From positions 186,001 to 250,000 of the forward strand of contig NZ_CANDNZ010000008.1 of assembly GCF_947387555.1 (NCBI RefSeq): a stretch of 64,000 nucleotides of DNA, written 5' to 3'. Origin of the DNA: Thalassomonas sp. RHCl1 (lineage in GTDB: Bacteria > Pseudomonadota > Gammaproteobacteria > Enterobacterales > Alteromonadaceae). The notes under the pieces are model-generated. The model was not told where the DNA came from and made no database searches. It saw only the letters and a list, made by a program, of their open reading frames with translations. The translations under genes were made by a program, and so were the position numbers. This document shows positions 24,823 to 32,519 of the stretch, piece by piece (positions within the stretch are counted from its first letter, which is position 1; each line of letters begins with the position of its first letter).

Positions 24823-25317
24823 ATGAATATCTTGGAGATCTTAAAGCTAGGCTTTATTGGCCTGGCTTTTTTACTTGCATTTTTAGCTTATCGATTACTT
24901 TCAGTAGAGCAGCGTAGCGAAGTATCACGACCCGCACATCTTGAGGCTATTTCAAAATTTATGGCCTTTTCACTTGTCCTTGGCGTTATGTCGGTAGCAA
25001 GCCCTTTTATACCTAAAATGCTAGAGGATAAACCTGATCCATTTATGGAAGCGATGTTAATTTCAGCTAAAAATAGAAAGCCGCTCCCTCTTGAATTTGT
25101 TCAAGAGCAAATTCAGGTTTTAACCATCGGACATAACAAAAGAATCGAAACCTTGTATAGCCGAAGAGAAGCCGAAGAAAAGAGACTTAAATCATTACCA
25201 AATAGTTCAACTGGCACTTGGAAAGATGAAGAGTCGTTAAGGAAAATAGAGCGATATATAAGGGAAGAAAATAGGGAATATGAAAGTAAAGTTCGAGGTT
25301 TTCGCAACATGTTATAA
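24823..25317 (+). CDS. Small membrane protein with two helices and a charged coiled coil, unknown
   Basis: A 164-residue protein. Two transmembrane helices (LKLGFIGLAFLLAFLAYRLL near 7-26 and FMAFSLVLGVMSVASPFI near 46-63) are followed by a highly charged helical tail (100-160; rich in Glu, Arg and Lys, for example EAEEKRLKSL and LRKIERYIREENREYESK), likely cytoplasmic and able to form a coiled coil. TTTATTGG-type AT-rich DNA surrounds it. I recognise no family. It sits between two REP-like palindromes in the accessory stretch. Confidence 0.5.
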   Translation: MNILEILKLGFIGLAFLLAFLAYRLLSVEQRSEVSRPAHLEAISKFMAFSLVLGVMSVASPFIPKMLEDKPDPFMEAMLISAKNRKPLPLEFVQEQIQVLTIGHNKRIETLYSRREAEEKRLKSLPNSSTGTWKDEESLRKIERYIREENREYESKVRGFRNML

Positions 25318-25664
25318 ATGGAAACCCTCTGTTATTAGCTTCTGGCTAAAAGATAAATATCAGGGAGGACTCTTGAATTTTGCACTATGCAAGAAATAAA
25401 ACCTGACCCTGACAGTAAAAGCGGTGTAGTTACTAAATTGTAATGAGGGATTCATTAAAGCCAAAATCACATAATTACCAACTATTTTTTGTTATCTAAA
25501 TCAAATAAAAACATTTGTATGCTGGTTAAAATTCGGTGGGTACTCTTTAGTACCTAGTTAAATTAAAGCGCTTTTCGCCCATCGATTTAACTGGATATCA
25601 AGGAAATAGTAAGAATGATTTTATTGAATAAAATCGCTATTTAAGAATTATTTAAGGATAAAAA
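25318..25664. other. 347-base gap holding REP-like copy 3 and a small inverted repeat
   Basis: Besides the palindrome, GATTTTATT-G-AATAAAATC at about 25617-25635 is a perfect inverted repeat 30 bases before the PEP-CTERM-type gene; it could be an operator. No gene is seen. Confidence 0.4.
25361..25411. repeat. REP-like imperfect palindrome, copy 3
   Basis: CAGGGAGGACTCTTGAATTT (from 25361), a TGCACTATGCA centre, then AAGAAATAAAACCTGACCCT. The right arm is well preserved and the left is altered. It begins 44 bases after the preceding stop. Confidence 0.55.
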
Positions 25665-26324
25665 ATGAAAAATAAAACTGCTTTATTCATGCTCTCCGTT
25701 ATATTGTGTTTACCTACTCTATGCCACTCGGCTCTCATACAGTACAACGATAAAGATCTATTTATAAATTCAACATTAGCCGAAAGCATAGGGGAGTTAC
25801 CCAATTCAGGTGGCCATGGAACCACGGTTGGCCCGGTAACATTTTTAAATGGCCCCGGTGCTTCAATTGCTTTTACTGAATTGGCAACAGTTATTACCGG
25901 ACAAGAACTGGCGGCAAGCGGTAATGAAAATTACAATTTAAATATTGATGGCGGGGCATATGCCTTTGGTTTTGATGCCTATGAGCCTACCGGTAGATCA
26001 ATGAGGGATGGTTGTAATAGCACCTGCTTTGATACCACCTTTGAATTAACCATATTCAATGGTGCTACAGAGCTTGGAAAGATAAGCTTTAATTTACATG
26101 ACGATGTGCTGGATTTTGTCGGCATTTCTTCTGATATCTTGTTCAATAGAATCGAAATTAGGGATATTACCGGTACAGACGACAACGAGTTTTTCGGTAA
26201 TATGCTGATAACAAGACAACAGCTTGCTTCTGTGCCTCTCCCGCCAACTGTATTGCTATTTTTGTCGGGCCTGCTGGTGTTACTGCTAAGAAAGAAAACT
26301 CGGCTTAGCCAACTAAGCCACTAG
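25665..26324 (+). CDS. Secreted protein with PEP-CTERM-like (VPLPP) sorting signal
   Basis: A 219-residue exported protein: signal peptide (ALFMLSVILCLPTLCHS), a beta-rich middle region with YNLNIDGGAYAFGFDAYEPT and a CNSTC pair, and a C-terminal tripartite signal SVPLPPTVLLFLSGLLVLLL followed by RKK. This is the arrangement recognised by exosortase (motif, hydrophobic helix, basic tail), with VPLPP replacing VPEP. Such proteins are usually exported together with exopolysaccharide. No exosortase is in the window. AAGGATAAAA precedes the ATG. The ligand or partner is unknown. Confidence 0.7.
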   Translation: MKNKTALFMLSVILCLPTLCHSALIQYNDKDLFINSTLAESIGELPNSGGHGTTVGPVTFLNGPGASIAFTELATVITGQELAASGNENYNLNIDGGAYAFGFDAYEPTGRSMRDGCNSTCFDTTFELTIFNGATELGKISFNLHDDVLDFVGISSDILFNRIEIRDITGTDDNEFFGNMLITRQQLASVPLPPTVLLFLSGLLVLLLRKKTRLSQLSH

Positions 26325-26338
26325 GGTTGAAGCCGATA

Positions 26339-26382
26339 GGGTCAAGTCTTGAATTTTGTATTGAAAAAATAAGGCCTGACCC
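26339..26382. repeat. REP-like imperfect palindrome, copy 4
   Basis: GGGTCAAGTCTT (26339-26350) and AAGGCCTGACCC (26371-26382) are inverted with 10 of 12 positions pairing, around GAATTTTGTATTGAAAAAAT. It begins 15 bases after the PEP-CTERM-type gene. Confidence 0.6.
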
Positions 26383-26396
26383 ATTATTGGTATAAA

Positions 26397-26582
26397 TCAG
26401 GTTTTGATTGCCTGATTGCGAGTGTCATGCTGCGGCGTTAAAAGGTTACGGGCCTGGAGTGCTTCGGTGAGTAGTTTTCGGGCAATCCAAGCGACACTTC
26501 TGTCATCTGCCCGGGCTAAGGCATGAATCGCTTCACCGACCTCGGTATCCAGCCTCACGGTTAATACCATCAGCTTTTTCAT
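26397..26582 (-). CDS. Ribbon-helix-helix (CopG/Arc-type) protein
   Basis: A 61-residue protein with the pattern of a ribbon-helix-helix DNA-binding dimer: a beta ribbon MVLTVRLDTEV, helix one GEAIHALARADDR, and helix two VAWIARKLLTEALQ. Such proteins are antitoxins, plasmid-copy or relaxosome regulators. Its ATG overlaps the TGA of the upstream 48-residue gene by four bases, so the two are translated as a coupled pair. No toxin follows; the next feature is a REP-like palindrome. The gene is richer in G+C than its neighbours, which points to a separate origin. Confidence 0.7.
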   Translation of the reverse strand: MKKLMVLTVRLDTEVGEAIHALARADDRSVAWIARKLLTEALQARNLLTPQHDTRNQAIKT

Positions 26583-26725
26583 GATCGGGTTTTATCTATG
26601 TTGGCTTCAAAGTCGATCTGTGGCCGCGGGCGCTTGCGGTGCCCTGTTGTCGGATGCTTAGTGAAAGAGTTTGTTAAAAAAACTTTAGCCGAGTTTAACT
26701 CTGGCATATTATTAAGTTTAGCCAT
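26579..26725 (-). CDS. 48-residue basic protein coupled to the ribbon-helix-helix gene, unknown
   Basis: I read this short frame on the minus strand from the ATG at 26725 (AGGG eight bases upstream) to the TGA at 26579-26581, which overlaps the next ATG. The product starts MAKLNNMPELNSAKVFLTNS, has a basic centre HPTTGHRKRPRPQ and ends in IDFEANIDKTRS. A decayed copy at 20034-20084 preserves the first part, so this is a distinct, once-duplicated gene and not a chance frame. The basic Arg/Pro region could bind nucleic acid. I do not know the family. Confidence 0.55.
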   Translation of the reverse strand: MAKLNNMPELNSAKVFLTNSFTKHPTTGHRKRPRPQIDFEANIDKTRS

Positions 26726-26978
26726 GATGGATACCCTACGTATCTGTTTTGGTTAGCTATCTCTGGGTGTTGCTGCACTCAGGGGTAGCGCTAGTTGTTT
26801 ATTTCTGTATAAATCGCTATTTTGAACCCCCTTCTTTTGTTGATATTTCACCACCTAGTTATAGTTGAAAAAGCGGGATAAAGCCATGGATTAAGGGAGT
26901 GTTTTTTAGTTAAGATTTTCTGAAGCGTAAACGCTGTAATGCTATGAAATATAAGTGTTAATATTTAAATTTGAGAGG

Positions 26979-27004
26979 GGCAGGATAAGGAGTTTTATCC
27001 TGCC
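26979..27004 (-). terminator. Terminator-like hairpin of the GH5 gene
   Basis: GGCAGGATAA (26979-26988) pairs with TTATCCTGCC (26995-27004), six-base loop, just past the stop at 27017 on the minus strand. The following T run is short. Confidence 0.6.
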
Positions 27005-27016
27005 ATTATTTGCTGG

Positions 27017-29554
27017 TTAATAAATCCTGAATTGCTCTATTTGCATTTCATCAAACCTGGGGTTGCAATCGAACTTGGCGTTGCGTTCACCGTTCTTCAA
27101 TTTGGCATCCCATTCAAGGCCGCACTGATTAGCGCTAATCACTAGCGAGCTGCCGCCGCTGGTACTGGTTAGGGTGATTTGATCGCCGCTGGTACTACAG
27201 TCAAATTTGCTGTTGCGCTCGTTTTTATTATCCAGGTGGGCATCCCATTCCAGTGCGCAGCTGCCGTCTGCCATGCTGAGGTAGCCGGAAACAGAAACTG
27301 AGTTATCGCTATGCTTTTGCGGCTCGCTGGCGGCGGTAAAAATAAAACCGTCGCCCGGCGAAGCGCAATCAAATTTGGCATTGCGTTCGTTGTCGCTTTC
27401 CAGTTCACCGTCCCATTCCAGGCGGCAGTTATGCTCCCGGGTAGCGACTTTCATGAAATAGCGCTGGTCTTTTTTCATTTCACCAAGCAGTGTCTGCATC
27501 GACAGATCTGTGGTTTGCGCCCAGTCCCATTTTTGGTTTTGACCGCCGTGGTACAGCCATTGGCCTATGGTGCTGTTGTTGTCTGTGCCAAAGGCGTCTA
27601 ACACATAATCCGGGTTATGGGCATTGGCAAAAACGCCGTCATTGTAGTGCCAGCGGTGATCATTGCTGTTGCTGCACAGGGCCAGGGTTACTGCGCCGCC
27701 ATCTTTTGCCTGCTCCGGGCCGCCGTGGCTCAGGCAATATTCAGGGTTTTGAAAGCTGCGTAGGAACTGTTCTTTGCTGTCGTAAGCCCAGCGCTGCCAC
27801 GACTTGCCTTCACATTGCCACAAAATGGCGTTTTTACCCGCACTGGGCAAGGTGCCGGAGAAATCCAGGCATTTACCGTTGTTGCGGCTGGTAAGTTCCC
27901 GATAAGGCATGGGCTGGTCGCCGCCGGTGGCGGTAATGGCAAACTGGTGAAAATCAACATCTTGATCATGGCTGATGTGCAATATGTTGTGTTCGCTGTC
28001 CAGCTGATATTGCCAGTTGCTGTCGGTTGCGCTACTTACCGTAAATTCCCCGGTAAAAAAGCGCCGTGGTAGGGCGATTTCCGTAGTGCCTGTAGCGCCG
28101 TTGTTGCTATAGCTTAAGGTGAAGGTATTTTGCATGGCATCGAAGTCGTAGTTTTCTATACTGCCGGCAACGGCCCTGGGGTAAATATTTACTAACGCTT
28201 GGGCATTGCGAAGTTCTGATACCTTGTCCGGGGCAATAGGGCTCCAGCCGCCGGGATCGCTTGACCAGTAGGCCCAGCCGAGTTTATTGCGCTCTGCCAT
28301 CAGCATCACATCTTTAAGATATTGCAGGCCGCCTTCGGCGCTGTTGCTGTGGCCGAATTCGCCGATCAGCCAGGCCATATTGTTGTTGTAGGCATAGTTG
28401 TGCTGGTTGGTTTCCCAAAGGTTTACCCGGGAAAAGTCGCTTTCACGGTAGCTGGCGCCCTCGTGTAAATCTCTGGGGTACAGGTGCGGCATATAGCCCA
28501 GGCGGCGCTCGCCGTTTCGCGGGTCGTGCAGGTAACGCAAGGAGGTTGGTGCGCCGTGGTTGGCGCTGACCGACATAGGTTCAACAAAAATATAGTGGTC
28601 GTTGTCTACCTCGCGGATGCGGTTGATCACTTTTTGGTAAAGGTCGCTCAGTGCGCCGCCTTCAAATTCCCGCACCGCGTTGAGGTTACCCCAGTCGCCT
28701 TTATTGCGGGCAATCAGGGTGTGGGCTACTTTGTCGATATAAGACTCGGGCACGTTAAAGCCCATGTTGGCGGCCAGGTCGCGGATAATGTTACGGATAA
28801 GTCCGGTGAACATATTGTAGGGATGGCCGTCTACCCAGATGGTGCCGATCACGGCAAAGTTCAGTAAACCTTTCTGGGACGGTTCGATCATTTCATACAC
28901 CAGTTGATCGGCGATGGCGTCCAGCCGGGTCGGTTCGTTAAACAGGTCGTAACCTATAACCGCCGGGTGGCCGGCAAAACGTTCGGCCACGGCGCGCCAT
29001 GCCAGGCTGAAATCATCCTGGATATTATCAACATTGGCAAAAAAGTTGTTGGCGGAGTCAACGGCGCAGGGAGAAGCAACCTTGAGCCACCAGGGGCCTT
29101 CATTCAAGGGGTCGTCGCTGCCTATGCTCGCCCAGCCGGGGGCGCCGTTGCCGCCGCAGTTTTCTCCCCAGACATCTTGGTGCATATCCAGAATTACCTG
29201 CATTTTATTGTCGGTATACCATTGCAGCCGGGCTTCAATGTCATCTAGATATGCCTGATTGATTTGTCCTCTTTCCGGCATCAGTAAATCCCAGAAAATA
29301 AGGTAGCGGGCGGTGTTATAACCCATGGTTTTTGCCTGGTAGGCTACATCGGTTTCGGTTTCCCAGGAGCGGCGCATTTCGCTGTGTTTGGCGACATTAC
29401 CGGAATTTAATCCTTGTAATATCAGCTGGCGCCCCTGCTGGTCTACTATCGGCAATACACCTTTTCCGGTGACATGTGGCGGTGAAAAGGCATTGCTGCT
29501 CAAGGTGATCAGCCCTACAGTTACACAGGTAAAAATGGATAAAAATCGCTTCAT
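27017..29554 (-). CDS. Secreted GH5 endoglycoceramidase-like glycosidase with ricin-type lectin and triplicated C-terminal repeats
   Basis: An 845-residue secreted enzyme with a signal peptide (IFTCVTVGLITLSSNAF). The TIM-barrel (about 30-440) has the GH5 signatures DMHQDVWGE (123-131), YDLFNEP with the acid/base Glu at 207, and WLIGEFG with the nucleophile Glu at 399. The order and the HQDVW motif fit endoglycosylceramidases, which release the glycan from glycosphingolipids. A beta domain (440-550) and a ricin-B-like lectin (about 550-690; GKCLDFSG and QKWDW) follow. The last 140 residues hold three copies of LEWDxxLxxxxERNxKFDC. Substrate is inferred from the family only. Confidence 0.8.
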   Translation of the reverse strand: MKRFLSIFTCVTVGLITLSSNAFSPPHVTGKGVLPIVDQQGRQLILQGLNSGNVAKHSEMRRSWETETDVAYQAKTMGYNTARYLIFWDLLMPERGQINQAYLDDIEARLQWYTDNKMQVILDMHQDVWGENCGGNGAPGWASIGSDDPLNEGPWWLKVASPCAVDSANNFFANVDNIQDDFSLAWRAVAERFAGHPAVIGYDLFNEPTRLDAIADQLVYEMIEPSQKGLLNFAVIGTIWVDGHPYNMFTGLIRNIIRDLAANMGFNVPESYIDKVAHTLIARNKGDWGNLNAVREFEGGALSDLYQKVINRIREVDNDHYIFVEPMSVSANHGAPTSLRYLHDPRNGERRLGYMPHLYPRDLHEGASYRESDFSRVNLWETNQHNYAYNNNMAWLIGEFGHSNSAEGGLQYLKDVMLMAERNKLGWAYWSSDPGGWSPIAPDKVSELRNAQALVNIYPRAVAGSIENYDFDAMQNTFTLSYSNNGATGTTEIALPRRFFTGEFTVSSATDSNWQYQLDSEHNILHISHDQDVDFHQFAITATGGDQPMPYRELTSRNNGKCLDFSGTLPSAGKNAILWQCEGKSWQRWAYDSKEQFLRSFQNPEYCLSHGGPEQAKDGGAVTLALCSNSNDHRWHYNDGVFANAHNPDYVLDAFGTDNNSTIGQWLYHGGQNQKWDWAQTTDLSMQTLLGEMKKDQRYFMKVATREHNCRLEWDGELESDNERNAKFDCASPGDGFIFTAASEPQKHSDNSVSVSGYLSMADGSCALEWDAHLDNKNERNSKFDCSTSGDQITLTSTSGGSSLVISANQCGLEWDAKLKNGERNAKFDCNPRFDEMQIEQFRIY

Positions 29555-30231
29555 TAAAGCCTCCGTGCTTTGTCTCTTTTAGTTGTTTCTTTGTTATGCA
29601 GCTTCACCGCGAGATCCGGTTTCTTATCGCAGATAAGCTGCGTGTTAACTGCTTTTTCCCTGAAGATGCCTGCATCTTTAGGAGTTCAGGTACGTTATAT
29701 GACAATTCCCGGGAAGAAAAGTAAAATCCAGACAAAAAACATCAGGATGATCATAAGGTTACAAATTGGGAAAAGAAAAAAGATTTTCAGGAATAAGGTG
29801 ATATCCGGTTTTGACCTGCGACAAGCCGGTAAGGGGAAATGTTTTATCGGCCAGGGGCGAAATATCACTAAAGCCGTATCTGAAGTTGTGGTGCCGTCAG
29901 CCATTGTCTGCTTTTTATGAGGAGAAACATGGGCTTTTGAACTTTAGCTTTTGAAACTTGTTGCCCGTCAGCCATTAGCCCGGCGAAGTCTTTGTTTGTT
30001 ATTTGAGCGGTTGACTCTGGCTTTACCTGGTCGTATTCTCGCATTTAAAGGAAGTAATGCTGCCGCCATTTTATTCGTGTTTATGCTTTACCTTGGTTGC
30101 TGTTATTTTTCTTGTTAACTTTTTCGGTGATGCTTAAGTAAGTAAAAATTAAAGTGTGGCAATACAGTCGCTTTCACATTTTTGTCATAAAACTTATTTA
30201 AACTTCCGCGCTTTTCGGTTCGGTATTGGAT
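29555..30231. other. 677-base divergent intergenic region
   Basis: It separates the GH5 gene from the cytochrome b-type operon. Two short hairpins lie near the GH5 promoter: AAGATGC-CT-GCATCTT at about 29663 and CTTATC-GCA-GATAAG at about 29622. A Pho-box-like site lies at the right end (30171-30188). A plus-strand open frame through 29700-29920 lacks family motifs and I do not call it a gene. Confidence 0.4.
30171..30188 (+). promoter_or_regulatory. Pho-box-like site before the cytochrome b fusion gene
   Basis: CTTTCAC-ATTT-TTGTCAT has the two seven-base units four bases apart of a Pho box and matches CTGTCATAWAWCTGTCAY at 14 of 18 positions. A TTATTTA element follows about six bases later as a possible -10. 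Confidence 0.45.
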
Positions 30232-31803
30232 ATGTCGATTTACAAAGGGAATTTGTTCTGGGTATTGCTCCACCTTGGGGCGATAGTGATAGTTGTTATC
30301 AACCTGTTGACGGGGCTGAGAATAGCCAGCGTCAGCCGTCCCCTGTGGCAGAGCATATCCGCCATTTTACCCCAAGGTCTCATCCACCCGCTGCATTTTA
30401 CTTCCGGAATTTTGCTGATTGTACTGGTTATCGGTTATATCGGCTGGCGTTTGCTTACCCGGGGGCAAAGACCTAAGCCGGTAAAACCCCAGGCCCTGAA
30501 CTTTCATCGCCTGGTGATCCGCTCGGGTTATCTTATATTTTTCGGGGCTATGCTAAGCGGTCTGCTTGCTTATTTCTCCCTGGCTCCCGCCTTGGTGGTG
30601 GCTGTTCATTATTATTGTGCCCTTGGCATCATCTGCTATTTATTGCTGCATGGCGGCGGTTATTTTGTCCATTATGGGATGGCGGCAATCAAGCGTATTT
30701 TATGGCCGTCCCGGCAATTGTCACCCGTGTCTTTGGGTTTGTTGCTGCTTACCTTTTTGCTGGCGGGTTTAGGTTTGCAGCTCTCTGGCAAAGCGGCACA
30801 TGTTTTACTGGTTGCCAAAGTGCCTTTATCACAGTTGATTCATATTGACGGCAAGGCGGATGAGGCCGTCTGGCGGCAGGCCGAAACCGTGGATGTACTG
30901 ACCCAGGGGGGCGCCAATTTCGATAACGGCCAAACCCGGATCCGGGTCCAGGTCGTGGAAAATGGTATTGAAGCTTTTTTTCATATCAGCTGGGACGACC
31001 CCACCAAAAGCCTGAAGCACTTGCCTTTGCTGAAAACACAAAGCGGCTGGCAGGTTGAGCAGCAGGGCTTTTATAACTTTGATGAAACCCGCTATTACGA
31101 AGACAAGCTGGCGGTGATGGTTTCCAACCAGTGTCAGGCGGGAGGCGCGGGTACGGTACACCTCGGCCCCAAGCCCCTGGCAGATAAACCCGCCAACTGG
31201 CACGGTAAAGGTTATCACTACAGTCAGGACGGTGCTATCAGAGATCTCTGGCACTGGAAGGCGGTGCGTACCAATAATATGATATTGGCGGATGATAACT
31301 ATATCGGGCCACCGGATAAAGTCAGGCCCGGCAGCCGCCGTTACAGCGCCGGTTATCTGCAGGACGGTAAAGAATCCGGCGCTTATGTGATGAATTGGCG
31401 CTGGTACAAACCCGATGTCATAACACCTAAGCGCCTGCCTAAATCGCCTGAGCTGTTAACTCCTTACCAGCAGGACAATAGCGATGGCTTAAGTTGGGTG
31501 ATCCCCTGGTTTGATTACCAGCCCTATCAGGCTGAGCATGATAACTATCCGGTCGGCACCCGTATGCCTTCGGTGATGTACCGCTCTAACCGCTTTGAGG
31601 GCGACCGGGCGGACGTACGCGCCTTTGCCCGCTGGCACCAGGGGCGCTGGTCGCTGGAGTTATCGCGTAAACTCGATACCGGCTCAGAGTACGATGTACC
31701 CCTCAGGCACGGCGTCTGTCTCTGGGTCTCAGCCTTTGATCAGTCGCAGGTGGCCCATACCCGCCATGCCCTGCCGATTCAGCTTGAATTTTCGGGGGCC
31801 TGA
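30232..31803 (+). CDS. Cytochrome b561-like membrane domain fused to ethylbenzene-dehydrogenase-like haem domain
   Basis: A 523-residue fusion. The N-terminal 190 residues have five hydrophobic helices with His in positions suited to b-type haem (LLHLGAIVIVVINLLTGL, LIHPLHFTSGILLIV, VVAVHYYCALGIICYLLLHG). From about 200 on, a periplasmic domain resembles the ethylbenzene-dehydrogenase-related haem-binding family: IHIDGKADEAVWRQAETVDV at its start and GIEAFFHISWDDPTKS. The protein may pass electrons across the membrane. The start is the ATG at 30232; the TTG at 30226 is also in frame. A Pho-box-like site lies 44 bases upstream. Its stop overlaps the start of the next gene. Confidence 0.7.
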   Translation: MSIYKGNLFWVLLHLGAIVIVVINLLTGLRIASVSRPLWQSISAILPQGLIHPLHFTSGILLIVLVIGYIGWRLLTRGQRPKPVKPQALNFHRLVIRSGYLIFFGAMLSGLLAYFSLAPALVVAVHYYCALGIICYLLLHGGGYFVHYGMAAIKRILWPSRQLSPVSLGLLLLTFLLAGLGLQLSGKAAHVLLVAKVPLSQLIHIDGKADEAVWRQAETVDVLTQGGANFDNGQTRIRVQVVENGIEAFFHISWDDPTKSLKHLPLLKTQSGWQVEQQGFYNFDETRYYEDKLAVMVSNQCQAGGAGTVHLGPKPLADKPANWHGKGYHYSQDGAIRDLWHWKAVRTNNMILADDNYIGPPDKVRPGSRRYSAGYLQDGKESGAYVMNWRWYKPDVITPKRLPKSPELLTPYQQDNSDGLSWVIPWFDYQPYQAEHDNYPVGTRMPSVMYRSNRFEGDRADVRAFARWHQGRWSLELSRKLDTGSEYDVPLRHGVCLWVSAFDQSQVAHTRHALPIQLEFSGA

Positions 31804-32423
31804 TGATTTTCAGATTTACTCTCTTGCTGGCGATATGCTCTGCCGTATATGCCTATACCGTCCGCTATCCTCACGAACGGCCAGGAGTGCCGGTTTCAGA
31901 GCGCTGGCAAAAGCTAACGGCCAAGGGACAGCCGCTGGCGCCGTGGGCGGGACCCTGGGCCTGCGTGTTGGATAAAAAAAACGGCCTGATCTGGGAAGTC
32001 AAAACCGACAACGAATCGATTCATGACGGCTACTGGAGCTATTCCTGGTTTGACGGCCGTGCCGGTCAGGCCAATCTCGGGGATTGTTATTTTGAAAGCG
32101 AGCGCTGCGACACCCTGGATTTGATCCGCCGGGCAAATCAGGAAGCTCAGTGCGGCGTCAGTAATTGGCGTTTGCCGAGTGCCGAGGAATTGCAAAGCCT
32201 GCTTTATTATCAGGGAAAAACCGGTGATGCTTTGATCGATAAAGGTTTTTTTCCCCATACCAAACACGGGGATTACTGGAGTGGCCAGGCGCAGCAGCCA
32301 TTGACCTCAAGTTTCCGTCATTTGGGCTATGGCGCACTGGCGGTAAACTTCGGCACCGGAGAAACATTGGCCTTGCCTTATCGTAATGCCGCCTTTGTAA
32401 GACTGGTCAGCCAGTTGGATTAA
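31803..32423 (+). CDS. Exported DUF1566 (Lcl C-terminal) protein
   Basis: A 206-residue protein with a short N-terminal hydrophobic segment (FRFTLLLAICSAVYAYTV) and a DUF1566 domain at about 55-204: DKKNGLIWEVKTD, the CGVSNWRLPSAEELQSLL signature, GDYWSGQ, and the terminal AVNFGTG...NAAFVRLVSQ. The domain is a C-type-lectin-like fold found in envelope proteins of many Proteobacteria; its function is poorly known. ATG at 31803 shares its A with the TGA of the cytochrome b fusion gene, so the pair is translationally coupled and presumably works together at the membrane. Confidence 0.75.
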   Translation: MIFRFTLLLAICSAVYAYTVRYPHERPGVPVSERWQKLTAKGQPLAPWAGPWACVLDKKNGLIWEVKTDNESIHDGYWSYSWFDGRAGQANLGDCYFESERCDTLDLIRRANQEAQCGVSNWRLPSAEELQSLLYYQGKTGDALIDKGFFPHTKHGDYWSGQAQQPLTSSFRHLGYGALAVNFGTGETLALPYRNAAFVRLVSQLD

Positions 32424-32436
32424 TACTGCAACATTT

Positions 32437-32454
32437 CTTACATATAACTTTCAC
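32437..32454 (+). promoter_or_regulatory. Pho-box-like site before the metallophosphatase gene
   Basis: CTTACATATAACTTTCAC matches the Pho-box consensus CTGTCATAWAWCTGTCAY at 15 of 18 positions. TATATC at 32463-32468 is placed like the -10 of PhoB-activated promoters. The downstream gene encodes an exported phosphatase, which fits phosphate control. Confidence 0.6.
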
Positions 32455-32519
32455 ATTGATTTTATATCATCCCCGACCTTTACTGTATATGTGTCAAATA
32501 TAATAAAGGACTGATAATA

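Noticed and set aside
22309-26390. Integron cassette array with attC sites
   Set aside because: Small genes each followed by a palindrome look like gene cassettes, but I found no GTTRRRY/RYYYAAC core sites at the palindrome ends and no integrase in the window. A REP-like family fits better.
26397-26582. Classical type II toxin-antitoxin pair
   Set aside because: The ribbon-helix-helix protein resembles antitoxins, but the coupled 48-residue protein matches no toxin family that I know and no toxin follows.
29660-29710. Pho box upstream of the GH5 gene
   Set aside because: TTGTCAT is present on the minus strand, but the second unit is poor (about 12 of 18 consensus positions), so I did not call a site.
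29570-29920. 116-codon plus-strand frame upstream of the cytochrome b fusion
   Set aside because: No ribosome site at a suitable start, no recognisable motif, and it overlaps the probable promoter region of the GH5 gene.
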